Assembly (NCBI GenBank): GCA_036785705.1
Contig: JAWUZG010000070.1
Location: forward strand, 1,933,001-1,997,000
Direction of reading: 5' to 3'
DNA: 64,000 nt
Origin: Acanthornis magna
Lineage: Eukaryota > Chordata > Aves > Passeriformes > Acanthizidae
Shown: positions 46,161 through 58,078 of the stretch, one piece after another
Position numbering within the stretch: position 1 is the stretch's first letter
Layout: each line of letters opens with the position of its first letter
Program-made: the position numbers and the translations under genes
The notes under the pieces: model-generated
What the model was told of the DNA's origin: nothing
Seen by the model: only the letters and a program-made list of their open reading frames with translations
Database searches by the model: none

Positions 46161-49100
46161 GCCACGGGCCACAGCAAAGCCACGTTACTGCTGGGATGAC
46201 TTCAACAGAGTCTGCTGTCACCTGCTAGGTTCGTTTCATAGAGGACATTTAACCAGCAAATGAGATGCATTAAATTAATTTAAAAGCTACATGAAGCTGA
46301 ACTCTTGTGTCTCATGAAGGAAGGGAGATGAAGGCAGAGATAAGATAAATAAACCCTTTCCATTTCTTATATTGCTGGGAATAACTAAAGAAAACCCTTC
46401 AAGCTGCACAATGATTTGTGTTACACACAGGGAAAGGAGTTCAAGTTTCAAGTAAGAATTCGTACTTCTAATGCCCTGCTTTTGGCTGCCATGAAACAAG
46501 CACGGTACTATTACAGAGCCTAGCTGGTTTGTGCCTAGGAATTAAAGTGGCCAGACTTGGTGGCATGGAAGTCTTCTTGGCTGAAAATGGCAGGATTTCA
46601 TTTTCCTCATCCCAGTGGTGACAGATTTTGCATGTGAAATGAAATTCGTTTCTGCTTTCTGACCCTGTCACTTGCCATCCACCTTCCTGCCCTTTTGATG
46701 CCAAATATCTGCCCCTCCCTTTCTGCTCTGCACCCTGCTTTAAGACTCCTGTTTTTTTATCCAGTAGCTGTTTCCTCTCAAGAGGTGGCTCCATGTTTAC
46801 CCATTTTTTGGATTTGCACGTGGACATGAATACAGCACCTGCTCCTTTAACAACCCCTGAACTCAAACTCCTCTGCAAGCTGCTGGGAGAACCAGAGAGC
46901 AGTGCAGAAGGAAGACAGCAAGTGGGGGAAGGAGTGAAGGAAGGGAAATACCTTTTGAACCTGAAGAGGTGACTGAAGGACATGCTGGAAAAGTTGCTCT
47001 TCACAATGTGAGTATCTGGACCATAATGGATCGTTTATCTAGGAATATACAAACATCATTCAAAAATATCCCTATTTTATATAGAATGAGATGGATATTT
47101 TATACAGTGAGGAAAAGGGATGGGATCTTATTCTGAGCAGGAAAGAATCCCACTCCCAATATGCCCTTCACAAGAGGCACTGGCCTCCCTGAAGCCATTT
47201 TTCACCCACTGTTAACTATCACAGCATGTTACATAGATAATTTTATTTCTGTTTATAAGTAACTTATTCTGGCTTAGCTTAAAATGGCTCCTGTTGGTCT
47301 CATTTGAACTAAAATATTGAATGGGTGCATCTGTATCAGGTGAAATTACGCTCAGCCAGTCCTACTTTTCATGCTGAGTATCTCTCCCCTTCTGCAAACA
47401 CATAATCAGCAGCCTGAAATGTTTAATACTTCACCAGCTGCAGAAATCATAGTGATAAACCAGTGTGGGAGATGCAGAAAAACACCTGAGGTGAGCTTAT
47501 AAAGGCAGTGAGCATTACATCTGAGTCCTAATTATAAAACCCATCCTGAGGTAGCACCTCTCTCAGCAGATTAAGTGGCATTTCCCATATTTCTTTCACT
47601 TGTGCTTCCTAGGGGGAATATTTTGTCTGTATAAAACCTGGGGTGCTGTTACACACCTGGTTTGCAATGGCTTTGAGCTCTCATGGACAGAACTCCACTG
47701 GAGGCAGCAACACGCTCCTCCTGTGCACGTGCCTAAGGGGATGCATCATCAGGATGGGTTAATAATTTCAACAGCTCTAGATCACTGTCTTAGGACACAA
47801 AAGGGCAGGTTCTGGAAGCAGGATTAAACAGCCTGGTAATGAGCATGACTCAGGTGATGCCTGCCTTCCTGTCCCTTTTCATGGCAAGAGGCTCTTTCTG
47901 ATCCAAGCCGAGCACGCCCATCACCCAACTCAAGAGCCGATGTCTGTAGCCACCAGCCAGGGTGACCCTGCTGCCAGCAGAGCTCCTGTGTGCAGGTGTC
48001 ACCCATCAGAGGCATGGCTTTTGCTATCACCTCTTCCAACGGCGTGATTTCTCCCCTCTCTGATTGGAAAGCTACATGGAACACTGTATATTCCCACATA
48101 GGCACGTGCAGTGTATGTCACCTGCTCAGGATCACTCCTTTAGGACCCAGATGGACCCATGATAATTTGCTCCGTGAAATGACTCCAGATGGTTTTATTG
48201 ATATTTTAAACACTTTAAGTGTACTTTGCATCTTGGCCAGCCATTTGGCAAGATACCGAGTGGCAAACAGGGTCACAGACATTACCAGGCAATGAAACAA
48301 AGTCCGGGTTTGGGATGTGATCATAAAAACTCATGAACATTTGTCCTTCTGTGGTAAAAACAACAACAAAAACATTACCACCCGTAGCATAAACCTGAGG
48401 CTCCCCATAACCTTGGACTATTTACTGAAGCATGATAGCACTTACGATAGCACTGTGACTCGCCCCGAGGCAGATGACAGGCAGCTAATCCAACTGGGAA
48501 TTCGCTGTGAGGGATCACAACAAGCACATACTGCTGACAAAACGAAACCTTCTGCACAACTTCCATCCGTGCTGCCCTGGAGCAGCGAGCACAGCTTCCC
48601 TTCTAGACTGATCCAGAATGGGTCCAAACGCCCACAGCGCGGAGCTGAGGTGCCGCAGGAAGCTCTGGCTGATGGCAGCCATATCTTGGAGGTGCTCAGT
48701 GTCCACAGCTCACCTCATGCCAGTGTCCTGGATGGAATGCCTCGCTGGCCCTACACAGTTAAACCCATCCCAGTCACACCTTGGCCTTTGTGCAATTCCC
48801 TCCTGATCCTGCTTCAATGGGAAAGTGTTTGTTCCCCCCTCGGTTGGAGCAGCCCTGGATGGCGTGCCCTGTATGGCACAGCACAGCTCAGCTCCCACTC
48901 AGCTCCCACTCCAGAACTTTTTCCAGCAGGACCAGCCTACATGCCTTTCAGTTTTTATTCTGGAAAGAAAAGCCCTTCCACACAAATAAATGAAAGAATG
49001 TCTGGAACAAAGCAGGATTTCTCCACCAGGTGACTCTTGTGACACCAGTACCAAATATTATATCCTGTGAGAGGTAAGAACCAGGGGGAGGACTCAGAGG

Positions 49101-52100
49101 GCTGTTTTTAATATTTCTTGCCGGATTTTGGTCTCTTACTTGGTGTTTGCTTCTGATGGCAGTTTAATCCTATTTAAGCACAAGAGCAGAGGTCATATAC
49201 TCTCCCTCGGCAATCATGGCTCTTTGTAAGTTTTCCTCTGTCCTGCTGGTGTTCTCACTGCTTTGGAAATGTCTGTCCTTTGACTCACAGAAAACCTGAA
49301 GAAATCAGAGCTGGACCCTGCAGTGCCCAGATGGATTCCTGAGCTGCATCTCCCAAGTGCAGCAAGTTCCACTGGAAGCTGAGTGAACTATGGCAGAGAC
49401 AGTCATAAGTTGGTGTCTGATGGGGAAACCCTTGCCCATCTCCCTGCCCTTTCCCCCTGGATCGAAAGCAAGTGGGTAGTTTCACTTCAGCTCTCACATC
49501 ACAGTGAACAGGCAGTGTACACACTGTCCAGAGCCTGCCAGCTGGGCTGGAGCAGGGACAGAGAGCCTAAAAACCCCTGTGTACACACCACCGTGATGGC
49601 CACTGCCTTTGTTTGCCTTTGGGAGTGGATGAAGACGCCCTCAGACTATACACATCCACATCCCATCCTTTCCCAGAGATGACAGGAATATCTCTGCTGT
49701 GGGGAACAAAAGGACCCAGGCTTTCATCCAGGAGTCTCTTCTCTTTTGCTTTTCTCTAGTCACCACAAAAAGGCCTCCAGTGCTCCTGTTCTCCACCTGC
49801 CTGGCTCCCTGGCACCTGGATGCCATGCCCAATGAACGGTGTGCTCCCAGGGGCACAGGATAACCAAGGAAGCTTCCCTCTTGCTGCTTAAATAAAGCTA
49901 TGAGGTGGGGAAGCACTGCATGCCCACAATGATAACACTGGAAGAGTGGCCCTGGATCCCTGTGCTCCCCCTCATCCATGCATCCCCTTCCCTGTTTCCC
50001 CAGCCAGCTGGGGGACACAGGGCTGGGATAAAAAAAAAAAAAGCTCTTATTTGAAGAGTGAAAGAACAATGTCAAACGACCCCAAAGGAACCTGTCCTAT
50101 GGCTGCACCTCATGCCCCTGCAGATGCCAGGCTGCAGCGCAGTGGGGCCCATCCTGCATTTGCTCAGGCTGCTGGTGTGAAATGTGAGACCCTCCTCACG
50201 TCTGCTGGGGGAGGAAGGGAAGGCGTGGGATGGACAGAGGAAATTGGGTTTTGAGATAAGCCAGGGGCTGCATTGAAGAAAGATGATTTGCTTGGAGGAG
50301 TGTTTGCAGCGCTGACCTACCCACAGACCATGAAGAGTGAGAGCATGGAGGGGCTGGAGCCAGGGCCATCAATCAGAGGGGAACAGAACTCCCAGGGAGG
50401 CTTCGGTTTTCCAAAAACATGCCCGGTCGTCTTTTGGTTTGGAAAACCTGAACCACGAGTCGTTCAGAGCCAGGACTCTTTGAATCCCAGCCTGTAAAGC
50501 TGGGGGAAGTTTAGAGAAACTCCCTGTCTTGGCTCATCTCCAAGTCAAATTAACTCCTGGAAGGTGAGGAGGTGTTCAGATAAATATCAAATCACTCTAT
50601 AATGGGTCAAGGCCATTTTTCCAGTGAACAAAAGGGATTTTTATTGGATCTCTCTTACACTGCATATCTCAGACTGAACTTAAGACTGTGAAAAAAATTA
50701 AGAAGTGAGGAAGTCCAAATCCTGCAGCAAAGAATGAAACCCATTATTAAATTTCCTCATGAAGACTTCACCCAGATAAACCCAATGAAAAATCAGTTTA
50801 AGGTTGAACTGAGTCTGGATACAAGAGGTTTCTAGGGAAGTTCACTGTTATGAGGGAATTCTAAGGGGAATTTGGAAAGAAATCATATATTTACGTGTGC
50901 CAACTCAGGGAAGTTAATTCCTAATGTTTTTATTCAACTATCCTGTCCTCTGAACTGAAACTTTCTAGACTATGTCCCTAAGTTTTCCCTTGGTTCTTTG
51001 TACCGCAGTCACTGTAAGCACCACTCTGCGAGTGGGGATATCCCTAAGAGAGAAATAAATCAAGATAATAGCATAAAGAGGAAATAGTGGAAGGCTTCTT
51101 AAACATTTCAAGGAGAGGAAAAGCACAGAAAATAGATATGAATGCACTTTTCCTCCAGCATCCTATAGAGGTGAAAGGAAGGCAGAGAGAATGGCAGTTT
51201 TCTCTTGCAGTGAAAAACCCCTTTCCTTCTGAGCTACTGACAAAAAGATTTAGGGAAAAGAAGGGGAAGAAAGGACATTTGTACAGTGAGGAAAAAAGGG
51301 AGAAGCCTTTGAAGACCTAATTAACAGACTCTGTCCCAAGTCACTTCAGTTCAGCTGCATCACAAAAGTCTGACAGAGATCCATGGGACCACAACAACCT
51401 ACCCAAGAGAATAAGACACTGTAAACAAAACCAGTCACTCCAAAAACCCACCCCCCTCCAAATCCAGGGGGCTGGGAAGGGGAGGAGGCTGCAGCTGAGG
51501 GCCTGTTTTCCTGCTCACTAATAAATTTAGTTTACAGAACCTTTTGTGAGTCCTTTTTAAGGTTGTTTGTTGATTAAAGCGGCAAACAACAAACTTAGCC
51601 TTAATTTATGCTTCTTTTAACATTTCAAGCTTGGGGGGGTGCTTTTTATAGGAGTTAATGAGGCAGAATAGGTTCTTTAAGGGGAAGATATTTTCTCACC
51701 AAATTAAAACCTGTATTGAAATTAAAATAATGAGATGAAGGTGGCTTTTCTTTCAGAAGTAAATAAATCTTGGAGTAGGAAACTTCTCACGCACTTGGAA
51801 CTGTCCTTATCGGAGAGATCTGAGAACAGCAGGTTCACAAGATGTTCTCACTCTCCTTTTTTTAAAATTTATTTTGCCTTCCTCCTTTCACGTAAACAGT
51901 AATAAAGCATTATTTGCTTTAAATGTGCAAACAGCTCCAGCGTGTGAGAGCAAGGAAACACTGGGAACTGTTCTCCTTTGCCACAGCAGAGCCATGAAAG
52001 CCCACGGCAGGGACTTGGCCTCACCACAACCCAGGCAGGGCAGAGAAATGTGCCACATTATGCCACCTCAGACACCTGTGCAAGTCTTAAAGTAGCTCCA

Positions 52101-52833
52101 AGCAGGAACCCAGGTCAGGCTGAATTTTCCAAATTAAAGCTTACCTCAAATCTACTGCATTTTGGTAATCTGGTATAGCAGCACAAGGAAAATCAAGTAC
52201 CAGAGTGGGCAGTGCTGGAAGCTACTGTGACACCAGTAATCAACACCGGATGTCATTAATTGGGGACAAACAGGCAGAACAAGGTCCCTATGTGATAGGA
52301 GAGCATCAAGCCTGGTTCCTCTCGGAAATGGGGAAGAAAGCCTCCCTTTCATGGCAGCTCCAAGCACACTCGAGGAGATAACCCTGTTTGTCTTCACCGG
52401 AAAGGCTGACTGAACGCCGGCCTCGCAGGTACAGAACTGGTCGGTGCAGTCTCCAGACATCCAACTGCACTTTGGGGTGGATTCTGGTTTTCGATGAAAC
52501 GTCAGTATTTTCTCAGGAAAGAAGTCCAGCTTTTTGGCTTATGCCTCACCAAAAGGAATTTGGATGTTTGTGGTGTTTTGCTGAATTATCCCTACTTTGT
52601 GGGTAAGAACAGGGTAAGAACTGGAGTGCCAATACAGTATTTTCCCCTCCATCTCTGGGAATCTGCAGACAAGGCACCTGTGAGCAGTCCATAGTTCCCC
52701 CCAGGATGCTGGGAGCTTTGCAGGAAGGCTGTGCACATCCTCCGGCTGCTGGCAGGCTGAGCAGGGTAAGTCCAGCGCACCTGTGGGAAGCTGTGGCAAA
52801 GCCAGTGCCTTATGCAATCGAGCAACAGCTCAC
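46161..52833 (-). other. Upstream SHROOM3 region, non-coding
   Basis: About 6.7 kb between the CpG island and the exon-like block. It has a 13-base A run at 50030-50042. The 238-codon plus-strand frame at 48317-49033 begins at GTG, has no early ATG and resembles no protein I know. AT-rich blocks near 48110-48330 and 51500-51760 may be regulatory. Confidence 0.55.
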
Positions 52834-53063
52834 CTCAAATTTCAAAGCACTTGTACGACTCAGCACCGTCACAGGAGGGTATGAATGGGGCTGTTTTCAT
52901 ATCTGCCATGCAAATGTCTGTTAGCACAGCAATGTTATCCGTTGTTATCCGCAAACAGCGGGATTTTATCCGCCGGCCTCCTTCTGTGATCGTGGAAAAT
53001 GTATACACAGGATAGTCAAAGGAACCTGAGCCGACAGCCAGCCACTCCCTGTGAAACCACATA
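52834..53063 (-). other. Exon-like block of unknown status
   Basis: 230 bp bounded on the minus strand by a good acceptor (cttttctcattcctgcag|TATG) and a good donor (TTTGAG|gtgagc). One frame is open from an ATG at its second base (MWFHREWLAVGSGSFDYPVY onward) for 75 codons to a TGA one base before the donor. I do not recognise the peptide. It could be a 5' UTR exon of a distal SHROOM3 transcript, a lncRNA exon, or chance. It carries three TTATCCG words on plus. Confidence 0.35.
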
Positions 53064-56000
53064 CTGCAGGAATGAGAAAAGGAGCTCAACAGGCACCAAG
53101 ACAGGCACTCAGGGAAATTCCAGCGTTTGGTAATGGTTCGGAAAGATCAGCCCCTGCAACCCCAAATGCTGTGTGGAGCTGACCTGCACAGCAGCTGTGA
53201 GAGAAAGGGAGAAATCAGCCAGAGAATGACTAAGAGAGATGAGAAAAATAAATTTGGTGCTCTTTTCTCAGTCCATGACAATGCAGCAACTGTAATTAGC
53301 TGCAAACATGCAGCCATGGAGAGGCACAGAAGCACTTCACAGGGAGGAGGAAAAGCAAGGAATGCATCCACAAATCTCCACAAAGGAGTCCCCAGAGGCA
53401 GGCAGGGAGAAGAGAGGTTCTCCAAAGGGAACAGACTGGCTGGACTGAGCTGAGGAAGGTGCCAGTGTCTGAAATATCCAGAAAAAACATTTGCAAGCTG
53501 TGAGCCATTCAAAGCAATGGGATATGAAGATAAAGCAGAGAGACCCTAAGGGCTAAAATCACATAAACTGGACAAAAGCATTTCCAGCATGTCGCAGTCT
53601 GGAGGGATAGGAGGCAAAGCTTTTCATGAACTTCTCTGCTCTGCTGGGCACATATCCACAAAGGGCAATCTGAAATTCCCCGGTATGCTGAGAATCAGCT
53701 GGGAATGTTTCCTGGGCTCTCCACTGGAAATGAAAAATTAAATAAAGGGGAAATCCCTCTTATGTGCTGTAGACATGATGCCTGATCCAAAGCTGCTGTA
53801 CAGGATGGAAAACCTTACACTGAGCACCTGCAGCTCCCCTCAGCTACGACTGCTCTGCATAGCACTTACAATGTCATTTCTAATTAAGAGCCATGAACCA
53901 GGCTCTGAATCAGATGGCATCAATCAGCAGAATTCCCTTTTACCTCTATCTCTGCTGCTGCTGGAAGGGGAAATCCCTGTCCCAGTCACAGGGAAGAGCT
54001 GCACCTGGCTGCAGACACAAACCCCAAGAGCTGTGCTGGGTTGTGGGGCAACAAAAATGAGCCAATGGGCTCAGAGTTCAATCCTCCTTCTCACAGGGAC
54101 TCCCTGTCAGGTCAAGGCATTGGACCTTGGAGTGGGATTGCAACTACAGTTGGTCAAAAATTTACTGCAGACACTAGCTCTGTTCAATGAAATACCTCCA
54201 GGAAACATCTACTGATTCACTCACATGGTTAAAAATAAATTGAACTGTTTTCAGGTTTTTTGGAATGAAATGAGAATCCTCCAGATCAGCCTCTCACATG
54301 AATGATTTCATTTGTTTTGTTTCTATTTTTTCTTTTTTTCATCCCTGAATCCTCTATTTCAGACTTTCAGTCTTTCATTCACTGGGTTTTTTTACAACCC
54401 TCTGGCTCTCAGTCCCTCCCCCACAACCTCTACTAATTTTCTTCTTTTTCTAAGCCCTCTTGTCTTCAAGAAAGGATGCAATTTTACAATAAAACAGACT
54501 TTTATTGTAGGAGTTTAAATTTTAGATATTATCATGAGAGAATAAGCTGAAGCAAATTTGCTCCAACTTTTTTTCAACCTGGCTTGGTTCTGCAGTGCTG
54601 ACAATCATTCAGAGAATTCAGCATTTTATAATCTCTGATACACTCTGGTCCAGCCCTCCACTTTGAATAAATACATGGCGTGTGTACGGTACTTTGGATT
54701 CACTTTATAAGCCAATGGATGTCACTGTTGCTCTACACAAACCAAAATGGGAAAGCAAAGAAAGATAATTAAACCAAAATAAGGTTGCAGGAGAGGATTC
54801 TCTAACCTGCTATGTGCTGATTACATTGGGCAATTCCTTCAGGGGCTTCTCAAGTGCATGTCCAAGGTATCCCACTGTAACTACAGAGATAAGGTCAGGC
54901 TAACAGCTGGGTGTAAAACAGGAGGCCTTCGGGAAGATTCCTGAAAGGGAACTTCATGGCTCCTGCCATTTAACCCCTTCACTTGCAGCCTTCCCTGAAC
55001 CTTAGCAGCAGGAAGAGTTTGTTGATGAGTTTCCTGGGGAGGACCCACCCTTGTGCAGCAGGATGCTCTAGGCTGGGACAAAGTAGGTCACCAGGAGGCT
55101 CTTTCAGCCACGGCCAGAGCTGCAGCTGCCGCATTTCTAGGTCAGTGCTCACTCCTGCTTTAATGGGTTGATAAAGGTTTAAGAAACAAGTGGAGTTTTT
55201 GGTTGCATTCCTGTGCGCCAGGCAGCAGCCCAACATCTTGTGAGAGGTGCTGTCACTCGAGAATCGCTGTTGCAATGAGGGGTAGTTTACACTGAATTAC
55301 TAACATTGGATCAGGGAAACCAGGAGAGAAGGGCAGAGTCACCAGAGCATAGAAAATATGGCCCAAAAGTAGAGATAAAAGTTTTGAATGCAGTGAGGGA
55401 AAACGAAGAAAAACGCTTGAAAAGGTATTAGGAGTGTGAAGCTTCTGATCCTGGTCTAGTTCTGTCAAAATGTGGGAACTGCCCCTCACGCACACGGACT
55501 CTGCCCCTGTGACAGAGCTCAGGGCAACTGGAATTTGTTTCCTGAAAGGAAGAATATTATTTATCAATCAGGAAAGAAAAATTCCTGAGGCTGGCCCAGA
55601 TTTAATATATTTGGATCTAAAATACACTTGGGATCCCTCAAAGTGTTAGTAAGAAGAGTAATTCCGTTTCTTGCATGTGCTAGTTGACAAGTAGACTATG
55701 CAAACCAATGAAACCAAAAAAGGAACCTCAAATGCCCATCATTTAGCACTGGGAGCTGCACAGAACCACTGGACCACGCCATTCCCGCCAAGCCAGGAAC
55801 TCTGTCTGAAATGTTGTCAAGATGCTGAAAAATAAATTCATTTGTTATCCTATGAGATCCCTTAGGAAAATCTCCATGCCCCGTCTCAGAAGAGGCTGAG
55901 CTCATTGAAGTCTCTCCCAAGAAGCAGAAGCCTGTGAGTTACCTAATTGCAGCACCCAGGAAGAAGCCTATGGTGAAGCCTGTGTCAGGCACGGCTGTAG

Positions 56001-57884
56001 TTACAGTTTGTCCTGCTCTGAGGACATGGGGCTGTCCCACACAACCACGACTCTGTCTGCTCTGCCCTATCATTAGTCCTCCAAGAGACATCTCAGCAAC
56101 GCCTTCCTGCAATGACAGCTGCACCTACCATACGTGCAAAGGCACACTTCAATTAGCCTTTATTTTTTTAACTTTCAAAACCTGCAGACTTAATGTTTAA
56201 GTGCCTTTTACAGAGTTCCCTTTTACAGTCGGATAAAGTTTTGCTTCCCTTGTAGGAAGCAAGTCACTACCTGCAAGTCAACCAGTCTCAAAAAACCTTC
56301 CCCCTGCTTACATGGCAGCAGTTCCATCCACTTTTTCCAGAAGTTTTGCAATGGCACTTTCAGAGCCTGCCATTTCCCATCTGGGATCCAGCCTCATGGT
56401 CCAACAGCTGTGGCAGAGGGAAAAGCCCAGGGAGCCACTTCACATCATAACTCTGATGCTGTGCATACCGTGATGTTGCTCACCCTGTGCTGACATCAAT
56501 TAAACCCTTGTTAGCTTCCATCACTAAAACAAATTCTGGTTTATTTACACTGGAAGAGGCCAAGCCGAGGAATTTGCACTTAACACTTATCGGGTAAATA
56601 GCACAAGAGGAACATTTGACTCTCTAAGTGGCAGAGAATGACATAACCTAGAGTTGAGTAAAACAGGTAAAAACTAAAATCTTAGACAACTAAATTAAAA
56701 TGCCTTGATATAAGTATATCTAAGCTGTAGCTTATGATAATTTTCTTGGGATTGTCATGGATAGCAAGTACTACTGAAAAGCCAAGCCAGGTATATCTTA
56801 ATTCCCAAATGTTTGGAGTGCAAGGAAAAACATCACTCAAACAGTGATGTTTTCAGGAATTGCACAGTAATTCAAGACTACATGACAACAGAGCTCTGAA
56901 AGAGGCATCACTTAATGGCTGAATACAAACTCATGCCCTCAATCTGCTCTAAAGGAGAGAGTCCACCCTGCCAAAACACCCGAGCAATTTGCACTAAGTA
57001 TGGTGCCACTGGCAGGCACAGTGCCCTGGCAGAAAAGGAAGGTGTCCTGTAATTTTATAAGGCCAAGATTAAATTACAAGATATTCTGTTGCTATAAAAC
57101 AAGGCTGCTCCACACCTGGTATCATTAGGCCCTAACTCCTATTGGGTGAAAATCCTCAGTGCCACCAAGGTTGTTTCAGAGCCCATGCAAAGGCAAAGAA
57201 GTTCTTTTCGAGAATTGGATGAAAAGGATTGAAAACTCAGTGTTGGGTCTGGAAAACAGATCTCTCTCCAGTCTCTAGTACTTCAACTAACTCCTGAATC
57301 TCACCCCCAGCCCCGGATAAACACACCATCAGAAAAGGAGCAAATATCATGCCCTTCGCAGGGATGGTGACCAAGCATGCAAACCGAGTGAAGGCAGGAC
57401 ATGTCTGAATGACACAGTGCCACCTGCGATTGAGCTCCCAGGTGATACAATGTTGTTCTGATCAACAGAAGCACAGATCCTCACAATAGGGACCCCAAAC
57501 AAAGCAGCCAGCAGAGCAGCCTGCTGACAGCAGCATGCCCAGGCTGGGGCAGCCGGGCACTGCCTCACAGCTAAATGCCATCTCCTGTGCACAGCTGGGT
57601 GTGTCAGCACAACAGATCCAGCTGTGCTCACCGTACAGGTTCCTGCCCAAAAGAACAAGCAAACGACACCAGACAGAACGAGAGGGGACAACAAAGTGCA
57701 GCACCCCAGCTCACCAAGTCTCCAAGTGTCCCCTCCCTCACCAAACCAGGCAGACAAAACAAGCGGCAGCGAATTGCTTTCAGCTGTCACTAAAGGCAGC
57801 TGAGGTTTTCCTGACAGGTGAGGAAGCAAAAGGCCTGGGCAATGCCACACCGATGTCCCTGATGCCGCAGAGCCGGGTACGCAC
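53064..57884 (-). other. Upstream SHROOM3 region, non-coding
   Basis: No exon or RNA gene recognised and no clear interspersed repeat. The T-rich stretch around 54312-54360 is low complexity. Confidence 0.55.
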
Positions 57885-57943
57885 CGCTGGGATGTGCTCC
57901 AGAGGGCCAGGATCCTCTTCAGGGTGTGCAGGTGAGCCTGCAT
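57885..57943 (-). CDS. SHROOM3: Candidate alternative first coding exon of SHROOM3
   Basis: Begins with a real ATG (57943-57941) and encodes MQAHLHTLKRILALWSTSQ plus CG, ending at a donor CAGCG|gtgcgtac in phase 2. Joined to exon 3 (first base G), CG+G gives Arg and continues into DTHAAQGRT, so a PDZ-less protein with a new 20-residue N-terminus would result. Upstream, a TTAAAA box lies about 130 bases 5' of the ATG in GC-rich sequence. Against it: the donor is only moderate, the ATG context is weak (C at -3 and +4), and an out-of-frame ATG at 58022 precedes it. I have not recognised this N-terminus in other species. Confidence 0.35.
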
Positions 57944-58072
57944 GGGGAGCGCTGCCGGGAGCCTGCTCCCAGCTTCCAGCAGCAGCGCTGCAGCCTGTGC
58001 TGGGCAAGGTGAGGCAGTGCATGCGGAGCCGGGCCAGGGGCAGCAAGGGGAAGGAGCCAGCCCCGCTCACCC

Positions 58073-58078
58073 TTTTAA
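58073..58078 (-). promoter_or_regulatory. TATA-like TTAAAA upstream of candidate exon
   Basis: TGTTAAAAGGG on the minus strand. If used, initiation near 58045 would place the start about 100 bases before the ATG at 57943. Supported only by position and sequence. Confidence 0.2.

Noticed and set aside
45302..46172. Long frames of 190-270 codons on both strands in the CpG island
   Set aside because: Gly/Ala/Arg/Pro-rich translations, as expected from GC-rich DNA; several begin at non-ATG codons and none resembles a protein.
48317..49033. 238-codon plus-strand open frame
   Set aside because: It begins at GTG, the first ATG is about 140 codons in, it matches no family I know, and it contains a short internal duplication. 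Probably a chance frame.
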